Shown: positions 34,450 to 45,893 of the stretch, piece after piece
How positions within the stretch are numbered: position 1 is the first letter of the stretch
Layout: each line of letters begins with the position of its first letter
Assembly (NCBI GenBank): GCA_033239005.1
Contig: BSQZ01000068.1
Coordinates: 1,482,501 to 1,546,500, forward strand
From: Lamellibrachia satsuma
Taxonomy: Eukaryota; Annelida; Polychaeta; Sabellida; Siboglinidae
Direction: 5' to 3'
DNA: 64,000 nucleotides
Translations under genes and position numbers: made by a program
Notes under the pieces: model-generated
Databases searched by the model: none
What the model saw: the letters and a program-made list of their open reading frames with translations, nothing else
Told to the model about the DNA's origin: nothing

Positions 34450-34570
34450 GTACTCCATTTGTAACAATATTTAACAAGATTGCCATCCAAGGCAAAGGCC
34501 CAGATGGCAAGCAGACAAGGACACCATGGGCTTATGAAGAGTCCTCACCTAACTGTCCTTTGCAAACTAG
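34450..34570 (-). repeat. CR1-like LINE 3' UTR fragment
   Basis: Read on the minus strand it repeats the 29870-29960 sequence in order: CTTCATAAGCCCATGG, TCCTTGTCTGCTTGCCATCT, GGATGGCAATCTTGTTAAAT. Confidence 0.6.
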
Positions 34571-36241
34571 CCTCCTGATGGGGACAGACTTTTAATTGAC
34601 GCCATTCATTCGTTGGTGTTCACTTCACTGATGTGGGTTCCAGACCAGGGGTAAGCTTACTGTCTTTAACATCTGTATCAATAAACCCGCCAAGCAGCAG
34701 TATGAGTTACACCAGCAGACAGCTTTAAAACACCATTGTTACTTTGCGACATTTTCATTCAAATAAATATAAGAAACTTTTACAATAGTTGATCCATGGA
34801 GTTCTTTACATATAACTGGCCATTGATGGTAATGATAATGAAACTGACAGTGATGGCTTGTAATGATAATGAAAAGTTATGTAGTCCCATAATGATAATA
34901 CATTTCTGTTTTTACGTAATTATTGTGGCAAGGATACTCTATGACGACTCCATCCCTCTAAGAAAGCTAATTTATAACTGTAAACTGTTGTGTTTTATTT
35001 ATTACACTTCAAAATCACACTAGCAGTTACAACAGTGTAGCACGTTGATTACATTATTAATAAGTAAATTAATGTTATATATTTTGTTGAATGTGTGTAT
35101 GCGCAATGAAAGGATGCTTTTAAGTCACGTGTATTATGAGAAAGTAATTAATGTTATTTAATATGAACAATTAAAATTGTTTCTGAGCAATATCTTCTTC
35201 TTCCCATTAATCACTGGCAAGGCGGTACTACATCACAATTTCTCCGCAGGATATTGCTGCGAAAACGGACAACACAGAATACCTCCCTCCCTTTGTCGCT
35301 CCCAACAATACCCCTCCCCATCAGAAGGAAACCAGACATGCAATATCAGCATAATAACAAAAAAAAAACCTTTGTTCACCAAATGACATATAATTTAACC
35401 CCTGCGTTCTTTTAAATTTAATTATATTAACAATGACATACAATGAATTGTCCCTTTAAAGATGCGCATGACATGCAATATCATCAGTATATGTTTTAAT
35501 TACAAAAACAATAACCTTTGCTCAACAAACGACAGATAATTTAACCCATGCATTCTTTTAAATAAAATTATATTTACAATGACATGCAATGAGATGTCCC
35601 CTTGTAGTTGCGCATGCGCATAACATCTAATATCGATCACATAATTTTCATACAAATAATATTTGCAACATCAAATATTTAATTAAATAAAATATGAAAT
35701 ATTACGTTAGAAGTGACTGTATATGCTCTACAAATGTTGCGTTTAATATGAAAACTATGGAGAAGATGGCACCGAGGCGTGACTAATGCGCAAATCGCAC
35801 ATGCGCCATGTTTATCATGCAATCGGTTCCGCTGTTTTGATGTGTAAAACTGATTAAAAGTGGCCTAAAACACAATATTTGTTAAGAATATATGAACTTT
35901 TTTACTGGAACGTATGCAGAATGATGTAAGGAACGCATTCAGGTACAAAAATGCTGTAAAAACCGTCGGCATAAAGCCGTAATAATTTAGGCCAGTTAAG
36001 TAAACGATTACCCAGCCAATCTAATTCATGATTACCCAAAAGTAAATGCTCACTCGCGAAGGCAGGCCCTTACAACATGCAACTGTATAACTTGCAACTG
36101 CTGCAAATCAAATTTGACATGTATTATCGCCCAGGCCATGAGTTAGCACAACTGTCCAAAACAAACACATTTCTCATACCGTAACCTAGCGTAACCTAGC
36201 ATAGTGTTACCAATATGTTATTAAATACGTTGGCATATTAC

Positions 36242-36279
36242 CTGAAAGTGGTCAATGAAAAGCTATATCTCTCAGACAT
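36242..36279 (-). CDS. PSMA2: Proteasome subunit alpha type-2, coding exon 1 (start codon)
   Basis: This is the first coding exon of the 20S proteasome alpha-2 subunit, part of the outer heptameric alpha ring that gates the proteolytic core. The 38 nt read MSERYSFSLTTF plus AG, matching the N-terminal gate peptide of alpha-2 subunits ([16 protein letters not shown]). The exon ends in phase 2 at a GTAATA donor (36241 downward), and the AG is completed by the first C of exon 2 to give Ser. The start is the only Met before the conserved peptide, and the ATG lies about 16 nt downstream of an ETS-like CCGGAA motif. The next exon is 13.5 kb away. Family membership is secure; exon order follows from phase. 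Confidence 0.93.
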
Positions 36280-36480
36280 GATTTTTCTTGCTTATTTCCG
36301 GTTAGAATAAGAATCTATGCCGGGTGCAAAAGAGGAAACTGGCTACAAGCCAAGCGGCAAATAATCTGGTTCCCGGATCGTTCCATAGAGGCGCTCCGCA
36401 TACTACGCTTAGAATGCTACCCACTATCCATCATTATAAAACGGAGAATGGTCTGTTATTGGACGAGAATATTGAAAAGT
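36280..36480 (-). promoter_or_regulatory. PSMA2: Probable PSMA2 promoter and 5' UTR
   Basis: This is the stretch immediately upstream of the PSMA2 start codon. It contains an ETS-like CCGGAA core at 36296-36301, a typical element of housekeeping promoters close to the start. It also has a CCAAT pentamer on the gene strand (ATTGG at 36458-36462, about 180 bp upstream of ATG) and scattered CpG-bearing sequence unlike the AT-rich surroundings. No TATA box at a convincing distance was seen. The transcription start site is not determined. Confidence 0.45.
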
Positions 36481-36599
36481 AGTGAGGATAAACTTAATAA
36501 GGTCATGTACGCAATCTTATATAACCTTCACTGTAAAAATATGCACTCATCACCTTGGATTAAATGTGTTAGTAAATGTTTTCAAAGTGTTTTGAAATT

Positions 36600-37185
36600 G
36601 CATTAATTATATATTAACACATGATTATAAAATAAAAAAAAAAGATTATATACAAAAGATTGTATACAAATATGAACGTGATCAATTTAAACAACTTTGG
36701 CACAGTAGAATAATAAATGATATTAATGATAGTGATGCGACGTATAAAGTATTTAAAAACGTTCACATGGAAAAGAAAGGTATACCAAAACTCTTCCCGA
36801 ACACTTAAAAACCCATTATTTAAATTTAGAATAGGGACATACAAATTGCCTGTTAATAACCGAAGAAACTTTAATATCTCTCTCACAAACGCTACAGAAC
36901 AATGATCCGGACACAACTGACAATCTAACAAATTCATTGTGCATGGCTTAAAACTATATGTTCTATGTTCCACCTAGTGTATGTTATTCAAGAACATGTG
37001 TAAACATGTTTTGTTCATAATTAGCATAGTAGAAAGCTGTTTTTTATTTATTTATTTAAATTACTATCCAACTTGTAAATATCTATATTTTGTATAATAC
37101 ATGTTTTAAATAAGTATTTGTTAAATTGTGTATGTACTACAGTACATGGTTAGAGTGAATAAACATCTATCCATCTATCAGTCTT
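36600..37185 (+). mobile_element. LINE 3' end fragment
   Basis: A frame reads FRIGTYKLPVNNRRNFNISL at about 36835-36890, similar to the FR.G.HKL.IE.GR.....LPRE region near the C-terminus of L2/CR1-like ORF2. It ends with GAATAAAC followed by a short ATCTATCC tandem at about 37160-37185, as expected of a LINE 3' tail with a simple-repeat terminus. It lies just upstream of the PSMA2 promoter region in the opposite orientation. Confidence 0.5.
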
Positions 37186-37189
37186 AGGA

Positions 37190-38445
37190 TCTGGTATTGG
37201 ACAATCCAAGATGGCGCGGTACACATTTGTTCTGAAACCAACTAATTTACTACATGTAATCAGTAAATGTGAATGGGCTGTTGATTTGAACTAAAAATAT
37301 TTGTCTTGCAAAATTCGTAGTGAATGTGACATGACAACGTTTGGGCATTGAATTAGGAGGCTTTAACTGTGATTTTTTTATGGAATTGGTCTATTTTATA
37401 GCATAAAATCAGCATATTAGCCACTCTTCTCCAACATGATTCACGTTGTTAGTACAATGTAGCACATTGTATTGTTAAACTACACTATATAACTACTCTT
37501 GACCAAGGAATTTGTCATTTATTGATCCAAATATTGATTAATGAAAATAGCAATTTTTTTTACTTTTGAACATAAATGCACAAGTTTAGTGCCAATATTG
37601 AGTATCTACTGAAGCCCCATCTTGATGAATAAAAGTACACATAATAACAAGTGCGTTTCAGGCTACAAAGGTTGTTTTAATTCTGGTACAAAACGGGGTT
37701 CATTCAAAACTGTTGTTGATAAATCACAGATTTCATTGTGGCAGAAGTATGGTAAAAATGTAGAATGTTGAACTATTTCATATGAAAATCACAAGTAAAA
37801 TATACATAACATGTCATTAGTCATAAATGTAAACACATGTCACGCATTAAAAGTACACGTAAAATTTAAGAATAAACCATACAAAATATCCGGCATACGC
37901 ATGTGTCGTGCAAAGTACATGTCACCATTGTTTTTAAATACAAATAAATAAATATATGCACATGCATTAAATTATATACAATCGTCTAGCTATAATTCAA
38001 TCATTAATCATTGGACATAACTGTCGAAATAGATAAAACTTAAAATGTGTGAACTCATTCACAAAAAGTGGACTTTCCTACATTTCTAGATGGCATAAAA
38101 GGCTAAATAATATATTTCTTGTAGCACTAATACTTATATAAATGAAAAGACTCTAAATTGTTCAATTTACGTTAATTCCCATTCAACTTTTGTACGTAAT
38201 CGAAATGTGTTTGAGAATCAACGCAACGCAGAGCTGTCACGCACACCGAAATTGCTTCGATTATCCAGGCTCCGCGCTGTAGCGCCATCGTTTGTCGCAC
38301 ACATCTTTATGAAGCCCATAACCTGACATCATCGGCAATCCTCGCGCATTTCTCGCGGTCTACGCTAATCTACGTACTGTAGCATTTATAGCGGCTGCAA
38401 GACTAATATGAATATACACCTAAACGATGACGTAATCGGGTGAAA
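37190..38445. other. Unassigned AT-rich intergenic sequence
   Basis: No gene recognised. A CpG-containing patch at 38220-38360 stands out from its surroundings, but no exon was found in it. Confidence 0.35.
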
Positions 38446-38449
38446 TTTA

Positions 38450-38525
38450 ATGGCTCAGCGATAGCATGTTCGTCTATCACGCAGGTGTGCGTGGGTGCGT
38501 GCGTGCGTGCGTGCGTGCGTGCGTA
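38450..38525 (+). repeat. tRNA-like head fragment followed by (GTGC)n
   Basis: ATGGCTCAGCGATAGCATGT with TCGTCTATCACGCAGG resembles the D-arm (A-box-like) and anticodon arm of a tRNA-derived repeat. It is cut off by a GTGC microsatellite before any B box, so it is at most a SINE head or tRNA relic. Confidence 0.3.
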
Positions 38526-38926
38526 TATGCTATAAATAACTTCAAAATTCTCGGTAGCCAGCCGAGATACCAGGCTGAACAAAATATGGTAGCCTGCAGA
38601 TCGACATAGAACATTTCCAATTTTCTCATTCGCAAGCGGTACACATTTTTCGTTTCACAGTACACATTTTGGACTAGTGAATTGTGTTACGTTAACAATT
38701 TGAGGGCATTCTGATGCAAATTGAATACGACAATCGAATTACACCGTAAAAATGAGCGCCAACAGCAGCACCGCTCTAAGTATAGGGCGTATGGCAAGCG
38801 TCTTTCTGCCCTACAAAAAACCGCCACGTGCTTTTAATATATTCATGACGTCAAATCGCAACCCCGAATTCGATTTTTCGGAGTTATTTGCGTATTTTTA
38901 GCTGCCTTAGTTTTCGAATTTTCCAA

Positions 38927-39037
38927 ATGGCGTCTGCTGGTCCGAGTCGTTTGACTGCAAAACAAGTTTGCCAGCGTGTTTGTGATAATAGTGACTTCGA
39001 AGTGCACGCCCCCTTTCTGGATTTTGTAAAGATGTAG
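38927..39037 (+). CDS. Candidate first exon of the piggyBac-like transposase
   Basis: A short frame starting ATG reads MASAGPSRLTAKQVCQRVCD, then NSDFEVHAPFLDFVKM-stop. A MA..RLTA.....V..DSDFE-type start is common in PGBD4-like proteins. A GTAAAG donor-like site precedes its stop, and an acceptor-like TGCTAAAATGTTTTCAG lies at 39517-39533 before an acidic CSDSDDE stretch. The phases of those two sites do not agree, so the link is tentative. The region upstream is CpG-rich and has a CACGTG motif at about 38824. Confidence 0.3.
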   Translation: MASAGPSRLTAKQVCQRVCDNSDFEVHAPFLDFVKM

Positions 39038-39533
39038 GTCACTACGCTGCGAATCAAGTATAGTCCTTTTTATTTTTGCACGAAGTCACTATATATCAAT
39101 TAGGATATAGTATGATTGTTTATTGTGGAGATTTGTGAATGTTGTCAATTTAAGAACTGTTCTATTGTCGGTTTGACAGACGCTGTCCAGACACGTCCCA
39201 GGCGCAGAGCAATGAAGCCAGCCGTGGGCTATGCCTATGTCTACATTTATAAATGGCTTTATATGTACTTTTTGCAACCCATTTTGTCTAGTATTTTTAG
39301 ATGTATTGAAGATTATGTTATGTAATACACTTTATAATAATACTAATAAATATGTTTTGCTACTAATGCCTGTATATGCAAACATTTTAATTCCTATACG
39401 TATCTATCTAAGCCTAAGGGTTGACACCTCCTGCTTGTATTGTTGTGCAGCCTACCGTGTTTAGGTACTGTTATGTATAGTATCAATAAGGACCAACATC
39501 CTGCTGTTTTACCTGTTGCTAAAATGTTTTCAG

Positions 39534-39651
39534 CATGTTTTCACCAATGCAGTGATTCCGACGATGAGCCACGACGATGACCTATGACGAACCACCATCA
39601 TCAGACACCGACTCCATCAGTGGATCAGGTCGATGAGGACATGCTCGTGAT
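39534..39651 (+). pseudogene. piggyBac-like transposase, N-terminal piece left of the insertion
   Basis: It contains CFHQCSDSDDEP, an acidic serine-rich stretch like the variable N-terminus of PGBD4-like transposases. It then runs to DQVDEDMLV at the hAT target site CTCGTGAT. Stops in each frame show decay. Confidence 0.45.
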
Positions 39652-39776
39652 CAGGGCGTTTTTTAATGAATTTTCACTGGGGGGGACAATGTCCTAAAAG
39701 GGCACTCCAAATGTTTAAAAAGGGCAGCTTACGCATTATTAATGATTATTTACATAACCCTTAGAAATGTATGAAA

Positions 39777-39886
<110 letters not shown>

Positions 39887-39973
39887 TATCTTTTTATCCA
39901 TATGGTTGCACACTGACGACTGCATCTCGGTATAAAATTAATGTTACACATAATATCCCAGAAACATTTTTTA

Positions 39974-42433
39974 TTACAAACTCTTGCAGTAGTTAGAGAA
40001 CACGTCTCTAGCAACTTGCAAGTCAGTACGTTTGAACGTCGTCTCAATTTTACTAGACGAGCCCCGTTTCGCGGGTGAATTTCCTAACGAATTCACGCTG
40101 CCCGTAGATGTCCAAATCTGGAGCCCCCATCTTCTGGTCTTCTCCAGGAATTTGACGACAGCGGGTCGAGGGTCAAAGTAGGCGGTGCCCACAACATTCA
40201 GTGCCACAATGAGGCGGGCGTTTGTCGTGTCCTCACCCATGCTGGTGCGATGATTGTCGACCACGAGGTTGTGGTGGCTCACGATCCTTTCGGTCTGCAC
40301 AGAGTGTGGACTCATGCAAGCCAGAGATGCCAACACCTTCTGAACTGAACCTGTGGTGACTAGCAGAAGTTGTTGCAATCTGACAGTCATCTTACAACCG
40401 AGATCACAGCCATCAGGCAGGAACGGCACAATCATCATGTTCTCACATTGCTCGGCTGCCCCGTCCGCAAAGTCAGAGGCTTCGTCTGGAAAAAGACGCC
40501 TGACGACACGCACGCCATGTTCAACGAATGATCCCAGGTTGCGTGATATCACCAACCCCTTCATGTCTTTGATGACGTCCTCCTGCTCCGGGTGGATGCG
40601 TTAAGAGAGGTATTCGTGGGATGCTTGCACGACCTCCAGCCTGATTGCTCGTGCATTACATCGGTTCGTACAAACGAATTGGTGGTTGGACTTTCGCTGT
40701 GTTAGGTCCTCACTGGTGCTATCGGTTGGGCAACTCTCTTTCTCCTCTCTTCTTCCCGGGAATGGTCCATCCCTCATCAATCTCAACTTCTTGACGGCAG
40801 CGCCAGTCACAGTGAGAAGATCGCTAATGAACAAATCACTCCTTTGCAACTTCTTCTGGAGTGTTTCAAATATATCCAGGATGTCGCCCATCAGTGAGGT
40901 GATCCACTTCTGTTGGTGGTTCCAGATTTTCAGAAACCCTTTGGCTTCAGCCTTCTCCTTTCTATCGCTGGTACTTTCTGGTGTCTGCACCTGTTCCCAC
41001 ACCTTAATGCAGACTGGCAGGTTATTCAGCACAGTATCCGCCAGCTGCAGCTCGTGCTGGGCAAACCTGACATCGTGGTGCCGGGGGAACTGTTTGACAT
41101 TCCCGGCTTGCGCTGACAACATCTTCATCCTTCTCGGCGTCCGGAAGAATCGTACGAGCCTCAGTAGATTAGACTTCCAGATGCCCAGCTCCGGTACGGT
41201 GCTGACGACCGACTCAATGGCTAAGTCCGACCGGTGAGCAGCACACCAGAAAGTTGCCAGACCTCTCTGCACTTGGTCAGCAAGCAAACGCCATAACCCA
41301 CCATGTCTGCCAGTGTTTGCCGATTCGCCGTCAGTAGTGACACCGACGAGCTTCGTGTCTTTATATCCGGTCAGATCCAAAGTTTTGTTCACCGCTTCCA
41401 GTAGTCCAGGGGCGCCGTTCTTCTTTGGCGAATGCATGACGACGAACACACTCGTTACGCTACTATCACTATTAGCCATCCGTCCACTTACAAACTTGTG
41501 GTCCAACATTTGCCTGTCACAGCTGCAATCAATCTGCACACGTGCATCGGTTGAACATTTCAGACAGACGCACTTTCTCTAGTTCGTATATGACATCCAG
41601 CATCTGCTTGTAGTAGTTCGGATCCCTGTAGTGTAGATCGCTAGACGCGGGCGTGAATGGAACAAAGTCCACATCTGCGCCATATTGTCGCATAGTGGCC
41701 AACAGATGGTCCTACGCCAAACAAGCCAGAGATCGCATCGGCCACGATCGGGCGGAGACCGTTTCGATTAGACAGTCGTTGTATACGTCGACGCCCATTC
41801 GCACTCTTATTGTAAGCTGTGAGTGCGCGTAGCCATGGATGCGACGTTGTGCACTCTTCCCAGGCTTCGTCCATCTTCTTCTTGCTTGTAGCTGCCATGT
41901 GCGGTTCAGAGGTCACATGATCAATGACCTTTTCCAGCTTATCACTACAGTCCGTCCTGACGCCTCTTGCGATTGGCATAGTGCCATTTTTAGAACTTTT
42001 CTTTGCCATCTCTTCATACTCCTGACATGTTGTGCATAGAATGTGAGCCCTTGTTCGGCCACATTTCTTTGCCGAATATGAGCGAAGCTCGGGGAATTTG
42101 TTGACAACATCTGCAATAGTTAAAGGAATTCCTGTGTACGTCGGTGTGCGGGAACTTGACGGCCTCTGGTGTGAAGTTGCGTTGTCGGTTTCCAAGTGTC
42201 TGGGTAAGGTGGTGATCTTTGTCGCCAGGAGTGTGGTCAGGTGTGATGGCAGCGGACGGGTCATAGTTCCCTGGCGGCATTGTGGGTATTTCTGGAAATG
42301 AGTCATTGAGGCTGCGTCGAAAAATTGTGTCTAGGAGTTGACATTTTGCGGCAGATTTCTGTAGCTTTTCTTGTCTTCGTTTTTTCATTTCTGTCTCTCT
42401 CAGGCATGACTGGCAGGATATCAACCTGGACAA
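39974..42433 (-). pseudogene. hAT transposase, KIAA1586/ZNF862-like type, inactivated
   Basis: Domains in order: an N-terminal basic tail (about 42433-42200); a zinc finger with C-x2-C (CTTCQEYEEMAKK) and H-x5-H (IDHVTSEPHMAA) at 41880-42050; and an RNase-H-like hAT core with VGVTTDGESANTGRHGG, LATFWCAAHRSDLAIESV and FPRHHDVRFAQHELQLAD (41000-41360). A C-terminal dimerisation-like part follows (SVQTERIVSHHNLVVDN at about 40250) and ends at 39974. Breaks: a frame change between about 42300 and 42200, another at about 41710, another at about 41560, and one in-frame TAA at 40601-40603 joining two otherwise continuous open stretches (41539-40601 and 40600-39974). A splice acceptor-like TTAATTTGTCCAG lies at about 42424. 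Confidence 0.82.
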
Positions 42434-42529
42434 ATTAAATGGTTAAATGTAATACCTAACTCAGGAAAAGCATGTCTATTTGAATTACAATCCGAGCGGC
42501 GACATGCTCTAGACTCTAGACATAAATAT

Positions 42530-42615
42530 ACTGAAGATATAGGTTTAAGGCAGAAAAGAGAGTAATACAAAACATGCATACCACGTCTATCAATGAAATG
42601 GTTGGCTAAGTACAT
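42530..42615 (-). repeat. CR1-like LINE ORF2 fragment inside the hAT element
   Basis: The minus strand reads FIDRRGMHVLYYSLF, almost identical to FLIDRRGMHILYYSLF of the LINE at 49426-50124. Only about 85 bp are recognisable. Confidence 0.7.
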
Positions 42616-42619
42616 AACA

Positions 42620-43650
42620 AATCAACATATAGAAAATACGTACTTCCAAAACTGACATGTGCAAATGTTGATTACATTTTATGTTAATATGTGCACCACC
42701 AACTTTTGAGTAACAATTTCCCAAAGTTGATGTCCCTGCTGACCGCCAACTTTCCATCTCACATGTAGAACACTATCAACTACTCATACATTTTAAAGTT
42801 TATTTGTTTAATATGTATACAATATGCTTATTTGAGTTACCATGCTTAAAATTTCGATTTCTCAAAGATGCGGTGAATGAATTGGCTAGGTTATTGCCTT
42901 AATCAAAATCAACCCTAACAGGTTTATGGCTGTTATGATGTTTGTATCATCTTACCTACAAGAGGGATCATTATTAAAATGTGATTATTTTGTGATATTT
43001 GTTAAACGTTTCCAATTGCTTTCGTTGGACACTACACACACTTTGCCAGGTTTATTTATTATTTGAGAAAAAAACAGCCGACTGACAGGTTGTTGATACA
43101 TCGTTAATCCCTGCCCGCTCGCTCTCGACCAGTGGTAATAGCGAATGGGCGTGGTTTAGTCTCGCCTGTGCTATACCGGGTACGTTTCGCAATTTCGCGG
43201 CCAGGACACCGGTTTATGTTAACAGCTATTTCAACATCACTGTAAAGAACTGGATTGCACGCGGCTCAATCGTGTAAAATGTGATGGCACGTCTTGTTGA
43301 ATTATACACAATTGAAACAAACAGTAACATGCAGGTACATATATTTACATATACATAATCATTAGCTATTCTAGAACCGGAACACTGACGTCATAAGTAA
43401 ACATTTCTATGGCTATGGTATGGCTATGCCAAAGCACGTTTTCAGTTCTTCGCATCAACTGTATGAAGAAGCCATTCGGCAATACGTCACTGTTATTGCT
43501 ATGATGCTATTACATTCCCATATCAATAAATTGATCTTTTGTAGACATAATGCCCTTCTTTAACTTTGGAACTTTTTTGATTTGCCACCAATGAAAATTA
43601 ACTAAAACACACTAACAAAAAGAATACAAATTAAGACCTACATTAATACA
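42620..43650. other. Non-coding part of the nested hAT element
   Basis: AT-rich sequence with a CpG-containing patch at 43080-43220 that may serve as the transposase promoter. No ORF of interest. Confidence 0.35.
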
Positions 43651-43773
43651 AAGGGCTGGTTAAGGAGAATGGGGGCACGCATTGGGGGGGCAAGTTGGTT
43701 TGACTGGGGGGGGGGCAATTGAAAGGGCTGGGGGGGCATTGCTCCCCCACTTTGTATGTTAAAAAACGCCCTG

Positions 43774-45200
43774 CTCGTGATGCAGCTCGTGCTTGTGACG
43801 CAGCTCGTGCTCGTGGTCCAGCACGTGCTCGTGGCGTTGGACGTGCTCGTCCTGGTTACTGTGGCGTGTTGCGTGGTCGTGTTGGAAGACGTGGACGCCC
43901 CAAAGCAACTGCTTTGGTGTTAGAGCCCCATCGAATTCTTCTGTCAGATGTTCGGTGGGGACTTCTTCGTGAACTTGGCGGCAGCTATGAAAGTGAACGC
44001 AGCTGTGAAACGTCCGCCGCAGCAACCAACAGCAGACATGCATGGAACATCTGACCCCCACTGATAGCCAGAAATAGCTGAAGGTGAGAAGGCGTTCGTG
44101 GGGATAAACGTCGCTATGGCTATGGCTCAGCGACTTCCCCGAGTACAAAGATTACTGGTCGGAGGAACCAATCCTCCACAACACGTACATCTTTAGTGTG
44201 ATGTCTCGACGGCGCTATGAGATGTGCCAGTATTTCCACTGCTCGCTGGCAGCTGGTGAAGATGCATCTGACACGCTGGCGAAGGTGCGTCCACTCATCA
44301 CTCTGTGTGAACAGAACTTTGGCAACTGCTTCGCGTCAGGTCGAGACCTTTCTGTCGACGACAAAATGATTCGCTTTGACGGGAGGTTGGCGTGGAAGCA
44401 GTATATGCCAAAGAAACCTGTCAAGTGGGGTGTGAATGTGTGGTGCCTGTGCGATTCGTACACCGGCTATACTGCCTAGCCTTCTCTGTATACACAGGAT
44501 CATCAGATGACAACGCTGTGAACCTTGACCTGGGGTACCTGGGGGACACGTGCAACGAGGCGAGAGTTCCCGAAGACGCTGGCTGGCGTGGAATCGGTCA
44601 AGTAGGCAAATGATGACGGCGTCATGCTCTTGAAATGACACGACAAGCGAGATGTTCACATGGTCGCGACAGGTGATTCTGCGGAAAACACTGTGTGGCC
44701 AACAAGATGCAACCGACAACTCATCAATGTGTCGGTGCCGATCTGCATTCTTAACTACAACCAGCACATGGGTGGCGTAGACCGGCTGCGCGCGTACCAC
44801 GGTGTTGGGCGTGCTTTTCGACGTTGGTGGAAGTATCTGTTCTGGGGACTCCTCCTCTAGAAGTTTACAAACCGACCTCTGCCTGTCACCGCCTGACTCT
44901 TTGGTCTGAAGACTTTCAAGCTACAGCTCATACATGATATGTGTGACGAACATGTGTTCCAGTCACATCGCGTTCAGCCAGCCAAAAACAACCTCATGGT
45001 CGACCATGTTGTTGCGGACAACCTCATCGATGGTCACCCGCTTGTGAAGTTCGCTGGCCACAAGCGTGCGTGCTACGTTCTCTCGACAAACAAAAGACGG
45101 CAGGTGGCCGCTACGTCGAGTCGACCTTTGGATGTTCGACATGCCGAGTGTACCTATGCAAGGCTGGAGTTTGCTTTAGTAAATTCCAGGAGTGATGGGG
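43774..45200 (+). pseudogene. piggyBac-like (PGBD4-type) transposase, main part, frameshifted
   Basis: It starts with a low-complexity RDAARARG stretch, then the DDE_Tnp_1_7 domain. The domain reads MSRRRYEMCQYFHCS (44200), LAKVRPLITLCEQNF, then DLSVDDKMIRFDGRLAWKQY and MPKKPVKWGVNVWCLCDS (44347-44457), with the catalytic-region aspartates visible (SVDDKMI and CDSYTGY). It continues with NYNQHMGGVDRLRAYHGVGR, FRRWWKYLFWGLL (44757-44860) and a C-terminal Cys finger in another frame (TFGCSTCRVYLCKAGVC at about 45135-45185). Frame changes at about 44480, 44630, 44860 and 45110 make it non-functional. Confidence 0.8.
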
Positions 45201-45880
45201 CCGCTGGATGTTCCAACTGTAGAGTTGGGTGATCTCGTTGAGTGATCAAAGTACATTTCCAAAAAAAGTTATTCATAATTGTTTGTATTATTACTTTTTA
45301 GAGTATACTAACATATCCCACATTTCCTACTTATTCATGCATGAAATTATCTGTTGCCATACACAATTCTTCTTGTAAGGAAGTGTCAAAACTATATGTC
45401 TTTGGTTTTTCAGTAGCCCTAATTCTAGCCATCAGAATGTGAGATATTTGGTATCATTATGTAGGTTTTTTTACTGATCTTTATAATAAAACTAAGTTGC
45501 ATAGTAAAAAAGTTACACAACAGTCAATGATATGTCTGAGGTATAAATAATGTGCTGTAGGCAATTCAATTACCTTTCAAATAAACACAACTTGTTGCAG
45601 TAAAAAATGAAGCATAGAAACAGAAAAGTTATAGCACAGAATATAACATATATCAAAATGCTAGCGGGATTACCAAGATTTGGACAACTTTTTTTATCGA
45701 TACAAAAACATATTCATGTCAAATGTGAAGTATATCCACTGCCCTTTAAAATAAATATAACTTGCAATTACTATATAACAATTGAATAATAAAAGAGCTA
45801 TGCCCCAAAAACAGACACCCCAAAGTCCAAATTCTTGCCAACATGTCAGGAACCAGGGACTTCACACAAAAAACCACTGG
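45201..45880. other. Putative piggyBac 3' non-coding region
   Basis: AT-rich sequence between the broken transposase end and the TTAA-flanked right terminus. No gene. Confidence 0.4.
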
Positions 45881-45893
45881 GTTCTAACGGGTT

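Larger units (their letters stand above)
32203..35898. mobile_element. 3.7 kb element with long, subrepeat-bearing inverted arms
   Basis: The left arm (32203 to about 32945) and right arm (about 35390 to 35898) are inverted copies starting AGTTCATATATTCTTAAC. They share TTTTAGGCCACTTTTAATCA, CAGCGGAACCGATTGCATGA, GCGTTTAATATGAAAAC in inverse, and TGTTGCAAATATTATTTGTA. The left arm has about 140 bp (32340-32475) absent from the right. The inner arm contains about 150-bp subrepeats with ATGCGCATGCGCAAC, AATGCRTGGGTTAAATTATC and TTATTGTTTTTGTAATTAAA (two to three copies per arm). The middle carries a 24-bp tandem repeat and a reversed CR1 3' UTR. No transposase was identified. Confidence 0.7.

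Noticed and set aside
40686..41237. 183-codon plus-strand frame
   Set aside because: Antisense shadow of the hAT transposase core.
43719..44054. Independent Arg/Ala-rich gene
   Set aside because: Its first codons lie in the hAT end; the rest is the N-terminal low-complexity part of the piggyBac transposase.
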